Translations under genes and position numbers: made by a program
Shown: positions 42,420 through 52,716 of the stretch, piece after piece
Numbering within the stretch: position 1 is the stretch's first letter
Layout: the number at the start of each line of letters is the position of its first letter
The notes under the pieces: model-generated
Databases searched by the model: none
The model's input: the letters and a program-made list of their open reading frames with translations, nothing else
Told to the model about the DNA's origin: nothing
Assembly (NCBI GenBank): GCA_947462335.1
Contig: OX381721.1
Location: forward strand, 36,730,488-36,794,487
Reading direction: 5' to 3'
Origin: Harmothoe impar
Lineage: Eukaryota; Annelida; Polychaeta; Phyllodocida; Polynoidae
DNA length: 64,000 bases

Positions 42420-42641
42420 CTTTAGTACATTTTACCGTTTTACGTCCTGATGCATGAATGCAGCCCTGATGAGTAACTTGCCATGGCTGCATTTATGCAT
42501 CATGCTGCATGACACGCTCCTGATGGGTCGTCATGATGCATGAATGCAGCCCTGGCTAGTAAATCCGGCCAGAGCTGCATTTACGCATCATGACGACCAT
42601 GGCATGATGCATTAAAGCACCATGCGGGCCTTGTAGGGTTG
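42420..42641. repeat. PH element copy with inverted L right end
   Basis: Two large hairpins (tips GAGTAACTTGCC and TAGTAAATCCGGCC), right end CATGGCATGATGCATTAAAG CACC then CTTGTAGGGTT. The left boundary carries TACATTTTACCGTTTTACGT, shared with the copy at 43971. Confidence 0.8.
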
Positions 42642-43129
42642 GAGGGCTGGTGGTTGGAGAGGCTCCTGGGTGGGTTGGGTGCGTCTTTGTAATTATACTG
42701 ATCAAAGACACCAGGAGGAGCCACCTAAATCCCCACCTACTAACAACGTTGGTGTAACGATGAGGTTTAGTTTGAGATCCTCTTGTTTTTATTTATGTAT
42801 ATAACACTAATTCATCCAATACGTGGGCACTGTTTGGCTTCAGTATAGTTTCTGGTGTTGAAGATGGTGCATAACCCAGTTCAGCCCTAAATCGAAATTG
42901 AAAACTGGTTTGAATGATATATCCAATTTTTATATCGTCCAATCTATGCGCTTATAATTGATAGTAAGAAACAAGTGACAAGGATTCTTCATGTGTTTGT
43001 CACAAACATATGACACGCTTCTTTGGACCTGTGATTTGCCAATTAAGACCCATTTTCAAATTTTAAACATTTTTTTGCAAGTTTCTCATATCAAATCAAT
43101 GATAAACTGATGTCATTGCCCCTAAGAAA

Positions 43130-43290
43130 CCCTTTACGGACAGTGTTGCTCTTTAATCCAGTATACCCTTAATTTCATGGAGGTATGCCGTCCTGGCGAC
43201 TAATTCATCATGGGTGCATTCAGGCATTATTCAAACCACACGGGGATTATACTGTTTTAAAGTCTCCCTAACGCCTACTGACCATGGCTG
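43130..43290 (+). repeat. PH element copy, right-truncated
   Basis: CCCTTTACGGACAGTGTTGC left; first hairpin eroded (GCGACTAATTCATCATGGG); broken after the central segment. Confidence 0.65.
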
Positions 43291-43310
43291 TGTCCAATGG
43301 CGCTTAAACC

Positions 43311-43538
43311 CCCTGTAAGGCACCATGTCCTTGGTCATCGTGATACATGGATGCAGCACTGGCGAGTAACTTACCAGGGCTGCATTCAAGCATCATGCCC
43401 ACCCTGTATGGGGTTGAGACACTCCCGAGGGTCGGCATGACACACCAATGCAGCACCAGTGAGTTACTCGCCAGGGCTGCATTGGTGCATCATGACGACA
43501 AATGTCATCTTTTAATGACATGCATCCCAAAAGGGTTA
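43311..43538 (+). repeat. PH element, near full length (L-R)
   Basis: CCCTGTAAGGCACCATGTCC left; both hairpins well kept (tips GAGTAACTTACC and GAGTTACTCGCC); R end TGACATGCATCCCAAAAGGGTTA. Confidence 0.85.
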
Positions 43539-43718
43539 TGGCAGTATGCCGCCCTTAGAGGTCTAAGGTATGTCTGCAGATTTAGGAGTCAGCGCTCGTC
43601 AGGCAAAGACACATCGTCTACAGAAGTGGAGCCCCAAGGCTGAAGATGATAAATGAATAACAAATAATTAGATACCTCCCCGAGGTGTGGCCTAGTGCTA
43701 TCGATCCACCAGTGTAGA

Positions 43719-43960
43719 ACCCGTAAGGGTCGGATAGTGATTTAATGTGCGTTGTCCTTGGTCGGCATGATGCATGAATGCAGCCTGATTAGTCTACTAC
43801 TCGTCAGGCCTGCATTCATGCATCATGCCGACCTATCAGGAGTGTATGCATCACCCCTGTAGGGTCGGCATGATACCCTGAAGCAGCACTGGCGAGTTAC
43901 TCACCAGGACTGTATTCAAAGATAATGAAGACCAAAGACATACTGTATCAAAGTACGTCA
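43719..43960. repeat. PH element copy, L modules at both ends
   Basis: Left TGATTTAATGTGCGTTGTCC; right AAGACATACTGTATCAAAGT. Near-perfect central and flanking arms, first tip enlarged (TTAGTCTACTACTCG). Confidence 0.75.
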
Positions 43961-43970
43961 TATCAAATGA

Positions 43971-44148
43971 CTTTAGTACATTTTACCGTTTTACGTCCTG
44001 ATGCATGAATGCAGCCCTGAAGAGTAACTCGTCATGGCTGCATGAATGCAGCGAGTGACTCACCAATCAATAACATATCAAATGCAGCACTGGCGAGTTA
44101 CTCGCCAGGGCTGCGATGGTAATGTATCATGCCATCCTTAATGGGTTA
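43971..44148. repeat. PH element copy, rearranged
   Basis: Shares its left 45 bp (through GATGCATGAATGCAGCCCTG) with 42420. A deletion fuses the first hairpin's arms (CTGCATGAATGCAGC), then a second hairpin with GAGTTACTCGCCAGGGCTGC and the end CCATCCTTAATGGGTTAA. Confidence 0.75.
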
Positions 44149-44235
44149 AAGTGTCACTGATGACTCCCACGGACTGGCTGAGATACTTAGACTGTCGGGG
44201 ATAAGAAGTATCAAGGTGAGGTAAAAACGGTGTAC

Positions 44236-44575
44236 GTTACTGGGGGTGGGAAATGAGGCCTGGGTGGGGTGTAGGGGGTGAGGGGGGGGGGGTTGAGAGA
44301 GGGGGGTGGGGAGGGGTGGGGGGGATGAAGGGGGGTTGAGAGAGGGGGGAGGTTGGGAGTCGTGGGGGAATGAGGGGGTTGAGAGAGGGGGGAGGTGTGG
44401 GGGGGGATGAAGGGGTGTTAGGAGGGGAGGTGTGGGAGGGGGTTGGGAGGGACTGGCGTGAAGGCATTGGTGGGGGGGGGGGGTAATGAGGCTGGGGGAG
44501 GGGGTTGAGAGAAGGGGGTGAGGGGGTGGGGATGAGAGGGGAGGGGGGAGGGGTGGAGAAGGGGAGTGAAGGCAT
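44236..44575. repeat. G-rich minisatellite
   Basis: Irregular GGGGTTGAGAGAGGGGGGAG units with many G runs. The open minus-strand frame (112 codons) encodes only Pro/Ser/Thr-rich sequence. Confidence 0.85.
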
Positions 44576-44602
44576 TGGTGCTGGTATAATGACTGTAACT
44601 AA

Positions 44603-44840
44603 CCCATTGAGAACTATCCAGAATTCTTTATCTTCATATTTTACAAATTTATGTCTTCATCATGCACCAATGCAGCACTGTTGAGTAGCTACCGGCGCAG
44701 CATAGGTGCATCATGCTAACTCTTGTAAGGTCAGCATGATGCTTGATTGCAGCGAGATCCTCACCAGTGCTGCATCCATGTATCACGACGCCAAAATTGC
44801 ATGATGCATTAAAGCACTATGCTGTCCTTAAGGGTCTAAT
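44603..44840 (-). repeat. PH element copy, reverse orientation
   Basis: Right end is inverted L: AATTGCATGATGCATTAAAG CACTATGC then TCCTTAAGGGTCTAA. The left R module is eroded. Confidence 0.75.
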
Positions 44841-45179
44841 GGGGCCTTGGTAGAGAGCGGGGCGTGAGGATGAAGGGGGTTTGGTGATATAATGATTATA
44901 ACTAAAGACTCTCATGGTTAGGTACACAAAGGGACAGAAAAAAGGTACAAAGACACGTCGGTGTAGTTCTTTACCTTTATAGATGCAGACATAACGAGAT
45001 ATATGGTACTATAAGCACCTAAGGTAAAGCTGGGGACGAGTCTAGAGTCAATATCGGTGGTATCTGGCGTGAATCTTGACTAATTTGGCCACCATTTTGA
45101 ATTTTGGATCATGCTTGTAGTATATTGACTGTATTTTGATATAACGTTAATATGGATAGTCTCAAAAGAAAAATATGTT

Positions 45180-45420
45180 GACCCCTTGACCGGGAGGGGG
45201 CTGTAAAATATTTGGACCCCTCTTGGAGGGGGCTCAAACAAATTCAACCTGTATTGGGCCAAAAAGCCTGCACGTTACTATGGTCTTCATGATGTGTGAA
45301 TGCAGCCCTGGCGAGTAATCCCTGGATATTAACCACAAAACGCCAAAAACTATGCTTAGAAGGGCCGCGCGCGCACCGATTTTCGACACGGGGATGGTAA
45401 AAAAATTCGACCCGTTGACC
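45180..45420. mobile_element. G-run element interrupted by a PH scrap
   Basis: Order of AAAATATTTGGACCCC, AATTCAACCTGTATTGGG, TTACTATG and CGATTTTCG follows 25355-25510. A 72-bp PH-related piece (45283-45354) sits exactly at the TTACTATG point. Confidence 0.6.
45283..45354 (+). repeat. PH half-hairpin scrap flanked by ACTATG
   Basis: Contains CATGATGTGTGAATGCAGCC and GGCGAGTAATCCCTGG, a left arm and tip without right arm. ACTATG precedes it (45277-45282) and ends it (45349-45354). A sister scrap lies at 45424-45492 with the same CCCTGGnTAnTAACCACA ending. Confidence 0.6.
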
Positions 45421-45423
45421 ATG

Positions 45424-45492
45424 CTTCATGCCCTTTGTCGTCATGATGTGTGAATGCAGCCCTGGCGAGAAATCCCTGGGTAGTAACCACAC
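45424..45492 (+). repeat. PH half-hairpin scrap, second copy
   Basis: Longer on the left than its sister (CTTCATGCCCTTTGTCGTC) but breaks at the same position after the tip, so both derive from one truncated source. Confidence 0.65.
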
Positions 45493-45673
45493 CAGTTTAG
45501 GAAAATCAACATGGCCGCCAGGTCTGCTACCTGCAGGTGGGCTGAGTGGCAGTCAGTGAGGGAGCTCAATCTCCCAACACATTCTCTTATTCATGTCTAC
45601 CGGTACTACTTCCTTCTCTGCCAAAACCCAGCGGATCACCATGCAAACTTACCTACACCATGCTTTTTAAAAA

Positions 45674-45865
45674 CCGTAGTGGCCCGTTTAAGCGCCCCTG
45701 CGCTTATAAATTTCAAGCCCCTGTTACCCCCTGCGCTTATACAGGGTCCTGCGCTTATATGAGTCCTCATAAAGAGTAATTTTGGGTTTCAGTGGGGTTC
45801 TAGACCTGCGCTTAAATGAGACCTGCGCTTATTTGAGACCCCTGCGCTTAAACGAGCCATTACGG
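45674..45865. mobile_element. GCGCTTAAAC-type MITE
   Basis: Inverted ends CCGTAGTGGCCCGTTTAAGC and GCTTAAACGAGCCATTACGG, TA after the right end. Internal CTGCGCTTATA and CTGCGCTTAAATGAG units. The ACGGTA-type end resembles the pogo/Tigger-like copies at 22897 and 26176, so it may be mobilised by a related enzyme. Confidence 0.75.
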
Positions 45866-46350
45866 TATGTATTTATACAACTATGATTCGATTCAAATAT
45901 GTTCAAGGATAAGTGAAGAGCAAATGTTTAAAATTTCAGTAGTACTGGCCATGTTTTGATGGTCCAAATTTGACATATTCCTGGGAACTATTTTTGTTGT
46001 ATTGAAATGGCAGTGTGATATGGCTATAGGAGAGCAAACAAGTAGTACTGTTTTCAGACATTTTCTGCAGAAGAGTTCCGAGAGTCCAGGCATTTTGGCA
46101 GAGTCTTAATTGAGACTGTGCTGGGAGAGTGTGAGAGAGCTGTGTGGGGCTTCCTCCCTCCAGGGGGCGTGCTCATCTCGTGTAGCGGCTAATTAACGCT
46201 AACATTATCTGCGGTCGGAGAAAAAGGCCACCGCAAGCCTCAGCCCTGGCCGTGAGGTTCAGCACAAGTCGGTGAAATGTCTGAAAAGCCACCGGAGATG
46301 CCGGGCATTCTGATATCATAGTGTTGGATTTAGCTGCCCACATATTCGTA
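45866..46350. other. No gene seen
   Basis: Unique-looking, no exon or repeat ends recognised. Confidence 0.4.
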
Positions 46351-46673
46351 GGCTGTGTCTCACGAACTTGGGCCAATGTGTTGGTCTATGACTGGGTGCC
46401 GTCTATGACCGGTTGCTGTCTATGACCGGGTGCTGTCTATGACCGGCTATCTAAAAAGGATGTTTGGAGGAATACATTTTTCTTAATTTTTTTTTTTTTA
46501 CAACTTTTATAAGGTTTTACTAAGCTCTACATTACTGTGCACCGTTCTATAGTTAAAGATGTATACTTCCTTGCTAGCCGGTCATAGACAGCACCCGGTC
46601 ATAGACGGCACCTGGTCATAGACGGCACCCGGTCATAGACAAACACATTGGCCCAACTTCGTGAGAAACAGCC
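46351..46673. mobile_element. Foldback-like element, best symmetrical copy
   Basis: Outer arms GGCTGTGTCTCACGAACTTG GGCC and GGCCCAACTTCGTGAG ... CAGCC. Each side has four 17-bp units GTCTATGACCGGGTGCC or its complement (46382-46445; 46577-46645). A 130-bp AT-rich core has no coding capacity. Confidence 0.85.
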
Positions 46674-46871
46674 ATAGGACATGGACAAGTCACAGCAGCT
46701 GCTGTGTGTACACTGACACCAGCAAGTCTCGTGAGATCTCGTCTCCGGTTTCACAACTTCGCTTGTTCCTTGTAACTATGGTCTTTGGGAGTCTGGTACC
46801 AAGCTGAATCTCACGAGATTCCGTGGACAGAACTTACATGGCCACCCATACGGAGCCGCCAGAATTACCAC

Positions 46872-47081
46872 TATACGGGACCAGCGCATTAGGCTATGGG
46901 GGCCGCCATCTTGGCCCTGAGCAATGCATTGTGGTTAGGCCCCGAGTCCAGAGCAGTGCATCATGGATGAATTTCTTATCAGCACCTCTGTTCTAGGTGT
47001 GATGGGAGGGGATTAGCCTGATGAGAGATGGGTGTTTAGCCCCCAACTACCTGAGTTACCAGGATGTGCTAGTCCTATATA
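46872..47081 (+). mobile_element. YY1-motif MITE, copy 2
   Basis: Ends TATACGGGACCAGCGCATTA and GATGTGCTAGTCCTATATAG. GCCGCCATCTT (complement of AAGATGGCGGC) at 46902-46912, and GCAATGCATTG follows. Opposite orientation to copy 1. Confidence 0.8.
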
Positions 47082-47432
47082 GACCACACTTTGTTCGCCC
47101 GGTTCCCTCTCACACTACGTGCCACTATTGACGTGTGTCGTGACCAGGCATGGACTGCTACCACCCACATAAAACACACCGCTATTTGAACGGCCATTTT
47201 ATTGTTGGCACAACTTTTCACCGCGACAGATTAACGTAGGAAATGTATTCAGAAAAAAAACTGCAAATAAAAACAATGGGAGAATATGAGAAAATAGGAG
47301 AAAAAGTGCAAACGTAGGCAGAAAGGTGTTAAAGAGGGAAAGTAACTGGGGCTGAGCGATAATGGGGAACTTAGCTGTGGGCGGCCATGGAAACTAGACC
47401 ATTATACCAACAGGTCTTGGGAGTAGCCCATT
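47082..47432. other. No gene seen
   Basis: A-rich segment at 47250-47310; nothing recognised. Confidence 0.4.
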
Positions 47433-47433
47433 T

Positions 47434-47768
47434 AGGCCAAAAAAGTTAGTTTCAGGTAACAAGGGATGAACTATAGGGTCGGTAGGTTGGATTTCTTTCT
47501 TTTTTAATTTTTTAATTTTTTTTTAGCCACTCCCTCTACATTCCCTAACATTTCCAAAATGTGTAAAGATGTGAAGATTTCTTCAAAATTGCATAGATTT
47601 GCATTTGCCATGCTGCATTTCTTTTTCACATTATGTAATATTGATGGAAATTGTAGCCAGCCTCTTTGTAAACCTAAATTCAACCCAAAAAATGTAAAAG
47701 TATAAAAATGTCTTCAAAATTGCATGAAAAACATAGGGTCGGCCCTGTTTTAATAGGGTCGGTCATGT
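47434..47768. mobile_element. GGCC-ended MITE, right end lost
   Basis: GGCCAAAAAAGTTAGTTTCAGG at the left after TTTA, then ATAGGGTCGGTAGGTTGGAT; right part reaches GGTCGGCCCTGTTTTAATAG and GGTCGGTCATG but the terminal repeat is missing. Confidence 0.65.
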
Positions 47769-48560
47769 CACTGTTGCCACATGTTAATTGCTACATTTAA
47801 AAGGGCTCTGTTGTTCCTGCGTAAGTTTTGTCTGAGATTTTATCAGATTTTATTTGATATGTTTTTTTTTTATTCTTTGGCGGCTGATTGCTACTGATGG
47901 CCGTGTAAATAACGAGAGGTAAACTAATCAGGTGTCGCCACATCTCATAAGTTAACAGAGAGAACTGGCTGTGTTACTGACTAGTCCCTAGACCCGAGCA
48001 GGATCGTCCAGTGCCTGAGTGACTAGAAAATACTGTAGAGGGTAAGGCAGTCAGCAGACTGGTGCATTAGGGGTGGTGACCAATTATGTAGACTTCTGAA
48101 ATGGAGGAGGGGGGGGGGAAGTAATGGAAGTAAAGAGCAATGGCCTTTTAATCAACTGAATATAGTTGTCAGACAATTTCTCTTAGAATACTTTTCATAT
48201 GAGAGTGTTATTCTGCAGAAAACTGCGGGCCCGGACCCAAAACTACGGGCCATTAGCTCTCGGGGGGCGGGGGCTCCCGGGCCAATGTCAGTGTCTATCC
48301 CTGGACCATGTGCATAACTCCGGCATAGATTTAACCAGGCTGGTTGGGATGGATCAAAGTTCGGACACTCTCACGGGGGGGGGGGACAGAAATGTCCCAA
48401 AATAATTCCTCCTGTTATTAAAAAATGTCCATTCCCCAAGGGGCTAGCATATAGCCTGTGCCTATCGACCCGCACCTTGGGCTAGCATTAAACTGCCCGG
48501 CTCTGGCTGATTTATGTCTGACTCTCGTGTCAATCAGTCTGCCACACTGGTGCTTACCCC
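47769..48560. other. No gene seen; G runs
   Basis: G homopolymers at 48109 and 48377. No exon supported. Confidence 0.4.
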
Positions 48561-48564
48561 GGCA

Positions 48565-48795
48565 GTGCCCCGGGCGGAATACGCCATTTAACCCCGCCGC
48601 CCGGCTATGTTTATTGTCACCGACACCCCAATTATCGCCCCCTACCTACGCGGCTAACTTAGTTGGCTGCCACCTTGGGATCCGGAAGTGGCGCGGGCGG
48701 CGTGCGCGCTGCGGCACGGGGGCGTGTGCGTGTCGAGCGGCCATTACGGAGAATACCGCCTACATTGTGGCCACCTTCTTTCCGCTTTAGCTTTT
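48565..48795 (+). promoter_or_regulatory. CpG-rich promoter-like segment with ETS motif
   Basis: Dense CpG between GCCCCGGGCGGAATACGCC and CCGCCTACATTG. ATCCGGAAGTGGCGC at about 48679 matches the ETS/GABP core CCGGAAGT, and CGGCCATTACGG nearby resembles a YY1 half-site. This pairing is typical of TATA-less CpG-island promoters. No start codon or exon can be assigned; the 110-codon frame across it is compositionally biased. Confidence 0.4.
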
Positions 48796-48897
48796 TGGGG
48801 GTTGTTGATGGCCAGTGTAAGCCTTTCCTGTTTTAGGCTGAATGCTGTGTGTACTTTGGGTAATTTGATATGCTATGGTGTTCTGATGCTTTTAACC

Positions 48898-49215
48898 CCT
48901 TAACCCTTTAAGGACTGCATGTGGCTAAAAGACGATTTTTGTCGTTATAATTAATGTACCCCAAGCAACTTCCCAGTAGACAAAAAGCGTTATACAACAT
49001 TTTATAACGTTATATAACGTTTCTCTTAGGCTCCTTACCATAGCATAACGTTATATAACGTTTTAAAATGTTATTTTACGTTAAAAAAAAACGTTATTTG
49101 GTTAGCCGGGTTACTTGCCAGTGCTGCATTGATGCATCCTGTCGACCTTCTTAACCCTGCAGGGTCCTCATTATACTTGAATGCAACACTGATGAGTTAA
49201 TTTAGTAGGCTGATC
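48898..49215 (-). repeat. PH element interrupted at a hairpin tip
   Basis: Left TTAACCCTTTAAGGACTGCA with inverted R (GTGGCTAAAAGACGATTTTT), interrupted at 48972-49110, resuming TTACTTGCCAGTGCTGCATT to an inverted L end. The break is at the TTAC tip of the first hairpin. Confidence 0.8.
48972..49110. mobile_element. CCCAGTA-ended AACGTTATA MITE, copy 1
   Basis: Ends CCCAGTAGACAAAAA and TTGGTTAGCCGGG are imperfect inverted repeats. Body consists of ACGTTATATAACGTT palindromes. A 107-bp relative is at 54873. Confidence 0.7.
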
Positions 49216-49826
49216 AAAGTGCTTTTGGACACAATGCATGTACGTACAGTCTTCGCTCACCTTTGAGCCAACCTTAATTGACTTGAATTACAACTGCAAT
49301 AAACTTGATTTTAAATGAAGTAGATATTTCACAGGTAACTAGGAAGATCACCTCTTATACATACATTATACATACTACACTTTGTACCCTCTTGAGATCA
49401 TATAGTGGTCTATCAGGTGGTGCCTTTATATACACCCTGAAAATAGCTTGAGCTGTTTGGCCTTTGTACATGTATATACCTATTGTAAGCCTTTCGTACG
49501 TTCAACTAAACGCTAGTGAACTCTGGATAATTGGTGTTTGATACTTCTAAGGGTAAAGCACTCAACCAGTCATAGGGATTTTTATGGCTTTTTAGGTAGA
49601 TACATACATACACCCTATAGTCTACTTTGGCCTTTGAATGGAACTCAACTGCTTTGAATAACAAATGCAATATACTTGATTTGAATGCATAGCAGTAGGC
49701 ATTACATTGGCGGCTAGGGAGGTTAAAAGATCACAAGATGTACGACAACATTGAACTTACTGCCCTAGGCTGCCTAGTCAGCTTACTGACTGCCAGTGGA
49801 AAACGAGACGGGCTTTCATACGGCTA
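49216..49826. other. No gene seen
   Basis: Two similar blocks (TTGAGCC/TTGACTTGAATTACAACTGC near 49260 and TGCTTTGAATAACAAATGC near 49650) suggest an old duplication; a third similar block is near 50520. Confidence 0.4.
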
Positions 49827-49827
49827 A

Positions 49828-50142
49828 GGCTAAAAAAAGGTTTGTTTCAGGTCGTCTGACCGACCCTATCAATGCAGGGCCGACCCGGCGTATTTTATGA
49901 TACTTTGATTTCTTTTTTTTCATTCTCTGATATATTTGTGTTGAAAAATGATTTGAGATAAATAGGCGGCATGTTACATGGATTTCTATGCAATCTTGAA
50001 TACTTTTTCATATTTCAATATTTTTTGGTAAATTCTTAGGATATGCTAAAAGGTTGGTTAAAACCTTGATGTAAAAAAAAAAAAAAAAAATCGGACCCAA
50101 GACTTTCTACCCATGGTACCTGAAACAAACTCCTTTTTTTGC
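49828..50142. mobile_element. GGCC-family MITE, PIF/Harbinger-like
   Basis: Left GGCTAAAAAAAGGTTTGTTT with CAGGTCG; right TACCTGAAACAAACTCC and TTTTTTTGCC. TAA on both sides. An A run of 18 lies at 50073-50090. Confidence 0.75.
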
Positions 50143-50280
50143 CTAATACTTATACTTTTATGGCTGTTGTTGAATACTCGCGTTAATTTTTCCCATTTTC
50201 AACTGAATACTGTGTGGACTCTGGATGGGTTGGTATCTTATGGTGTTCTGATACCTCTAAGGGTGATCTTTCCATGTAAT

Positions 50281-50415
50281 AGATAGACTATGTTTATGGC
50301 AGGGTATTAGAATTAACCACAGCTTGCTGGTAGGGCCAGACGAGGGTGAAGCCCAAGTCGCCCTACAAGCAAGCTGTGGTTAATTCTAACCCCCTTTCAT
50401 AACCATCGTCTATCT
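50281..50415. mobile_element. AGATAGAC hairpin MITE
   Basis: Arms of about 55 bases: AGATAGACTATGTTTATGGC ... GCTTGCTGGTAGGGC and GCCCTACAAGCAAGCTGTGG ... GTCTATCT. Loop about 20 bases. The left half alone is also seen at 16739. Confidence 0.85.
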
Positions 50416-50603
50416 GTTTTAAACCAGGGTATGCAGTATAACCAAGGTGCAAACTCTATTGTTCTGCCCCACCATTGTGGTTTAAGGCTATTTAAATTAC
50501 ATACACTCTTTAGTTCACTTTGGCATTTGATCGGAACTTAGCTCCTCTGAGTAAGAACTGCAAAATATCGGATTCAAAATTAACTACCTGTACTATATAT
50601 ATG

Positions 50604-50795
50604 TGCCTGTACATGGGGTCCCGGGATTTTGACCATGTCGCTGTGTAGATTTTTAGCAAAAAGGGCAGTGTTGCCGTGTTGATTTCTATGTATCTACAAT
50701 CTATAGAGCCTTAGAAAGATGTCTGTGTCGGTCGATTTTTAAAAAGGGCCGTGTTGCCTTGTCGCACGTGTCGATTTTTTACCCATGTAAAGGCA
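50604..50795. mobile_element. TGCCTC-ended MITE, hAT-like
   Basis: Ends TGCCTGTACATGGGGTCCC and ACCCATGTAAAGGCA. Flanking 8-mers (TATATATG / CATACCTA) do not match, unlike the other copies, so this one may have lost or exchanged a flank. Confidence 0.75.
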
Positions 50796-51041
50796 CATAC
50801 CTAATGTGACAGGCATTAGAGAGTTTAAGATTACGATATCTATCTGCGCTTGTCCAGACGTTGGCATACCTGTTACAAGTAGCTAGATCCTATACTCTCA
50901 ATGATAGAGGTGTATGGAGGGGTTAGGATTACCATGTGTACAGCAAACTGCGACATCGAGCCCTTTGCAGCCAGTCTAGAGCAGCATAGCTTACTGCCAG
51001 GTAACAGGTGGGATCAGAGAGGGGCCTTTATAGTAACTCCT

Positions 51042-51285
51042 ATAACCCTTCATGGGTGGTGCCTTAATGCATCATGCCCTTGGTCGTCATGATGCATGGA
51101 TGCAGACCTGGTGAGAAACTTGCCAGGGCTGCGTTCATGCATTATGCCAACCCTAAAGGGTTGAGACACTCCTGAAGGGTCGGCATGCATCAATGCAGCA
51201 CGGGTGAGTTACTACCCAGGGCTGCATTGGTGCATCATGATGACAAATGTCATCTTTTAGCGACATGCTGACCTTTAAGGGCTAA
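51042..51285 (+). repeat. PH element, near full length (L-R)
   Basis: ATAACCCTTCATGGGTGGTG left; first tip GAGAAACTTGCC; central ACCCTAAAGGGT ... AAGGGTCGGC; second tip GAGTTACTACCC; R end TGACCTTTAAGGGCTAA. Confidence 0.85.
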
Positions 51286-51492
51286 CAGGTGTTGCTCATA
51301 GATGAGTCTTTCTCTACACCTGTAACAGTAGCAGTGCTGCAGGCTACACCAACAGGGTGTATAAAGATGACACAACCTCCTATAGCATAGAAAACATCAA
51401 GGGGCATAAACCTGATGCTACATCAATAATTAGTAACTATATACTGGTGGAGGTGCTATAAAAGGGGCTCTAAAGGTGTATGTCTGTTTCCT

Positions 51493-51700
51493 TAGCCCTT
51501 TAAGGACTGCATTGTGGTTTACTGAAATATGCCCTTTATTGTATGATGCATTAATGCAGCCCTATTGAGTAACTGACTAGTGCTGCATTCTAGCATTACG
51601 CCACCCCTATACAGATTCGTCCTGAAGGGTCGGCATGATGCACTCATGTCTATAGACTCTCTCCATGAATGCATTAATGTATCATGCCGTCAAAGGCCTA
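51493..51700 (+). repeat. PH element copy
   Basis: TTAGCCCTTTAAGGACTGCA left; second hairpin replaced by TCTATAGACTCTCTCC; ends CATGCCGTCAAAGGCCTAA where the next copy begins. Confidence 0.75.
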
Positions 51701-51948
51701 ACCCTTTAAGGCTGGTATGATGCCTTAATGCATCATGCCCTCGGTCGTCATGATGTATGAATACAGCCCTGGTGAGAAAGTCACCAGTGCTGTATTCAAG
51801 CATCATACCGACCCGATGATGTTAAGACACTCCCAAAGGGTCAGCATGATGCACCAATGCAGCACCAGCGAGTTACTTGCTGGGGCTGCATTCGTGCATC
51901 ATGACGACAAATGTCATCTTTTAGCAACATCCGTCCTTAAAGGGTTAA
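51698..51948 (+). repeat. PH element, full length (L-R)
   Basis: TAACCCTTTAAGGCTGGTAT to CCGTCCTTAAAGGGTTAA. Shares its left boundary with the previous copy. Both arms carry matched substitutions (GTATGAATACAGCC with GCTGTATTCAAGCATCATAC), consistent with arm-to-arm correction. Confidence 0.9.
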
Positions 51949-52716
51949 TTAACAAGCACTATGCGGGTTGTAGAGGGTTAAAAGTCGTGAACACCGGTAT
52001 ATAACTTATCTGACACTGACACCTTTGATCTATGATCTGGTACAGAGAGTAGAGAAGGGAAAGGTACTACAAGTATCACAGCTTTTTACCAGTCGTGTCA
52101 TTTCACCTATGTGAGGTGGGTGTCAATTTTTGGGCTTCCTTTATAACTAACTTTAGACACATGAAATTATCTTCTCACCAATTTGTGTATTAAGGTCAAA
52201 TCGTTTTTTACTTATACAAACATAAAGTTATATTGAACTTCTCTAAAATCTAATTGTCATAAAAATGTGTAATAAAAACGGATGTTAGTTTTTTACAATA
52301 ATTTAAAAAAAGTAATATTTTCATCTTTATTTCATGTAAATTATTCACATACATGGTACATATATGAAGTACCCTAGTTGTCTTCATGGAGTACTGTCAA
52401 TTACAAAATGACGCTTGATAATAAAAATAAAAAAAGCTTCCAGATCTGAGTATAAGTCAATACGCTACCCATGCCTTCCCCACCTGACTCTGTTCTCGCT
52501 CCATCCACCGCTCCCCCACTTAAGGCACCCCTCTGTAATCCATTTCTACACAAATGAAGTCCCTAGTTTTCAATTTTCTGCTCACTTTCTCTACAGAGGA
52601 AGCTAATCCTATTAAGTTCATTTCCGACTCAATTTGTGTGAAGTGAGAGAGGGGGTGACGTGTGTGTGTGGGGGGGGGGGGGGGTGACTGAGGCATTACT
52701 ATTGGATGCAGGTTAC
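51949..52716. other. No gene seen; AT-rich, then G run
   Basis: AT-rich 52130-52450; G run of about 14 at 52671-52684. No exon supported. Confidence 0.4.

Noticed and set aside
44237..44575. 112-codon Pro-rich minus frame
   Set aside because: G-rich minisatellite; composition only.
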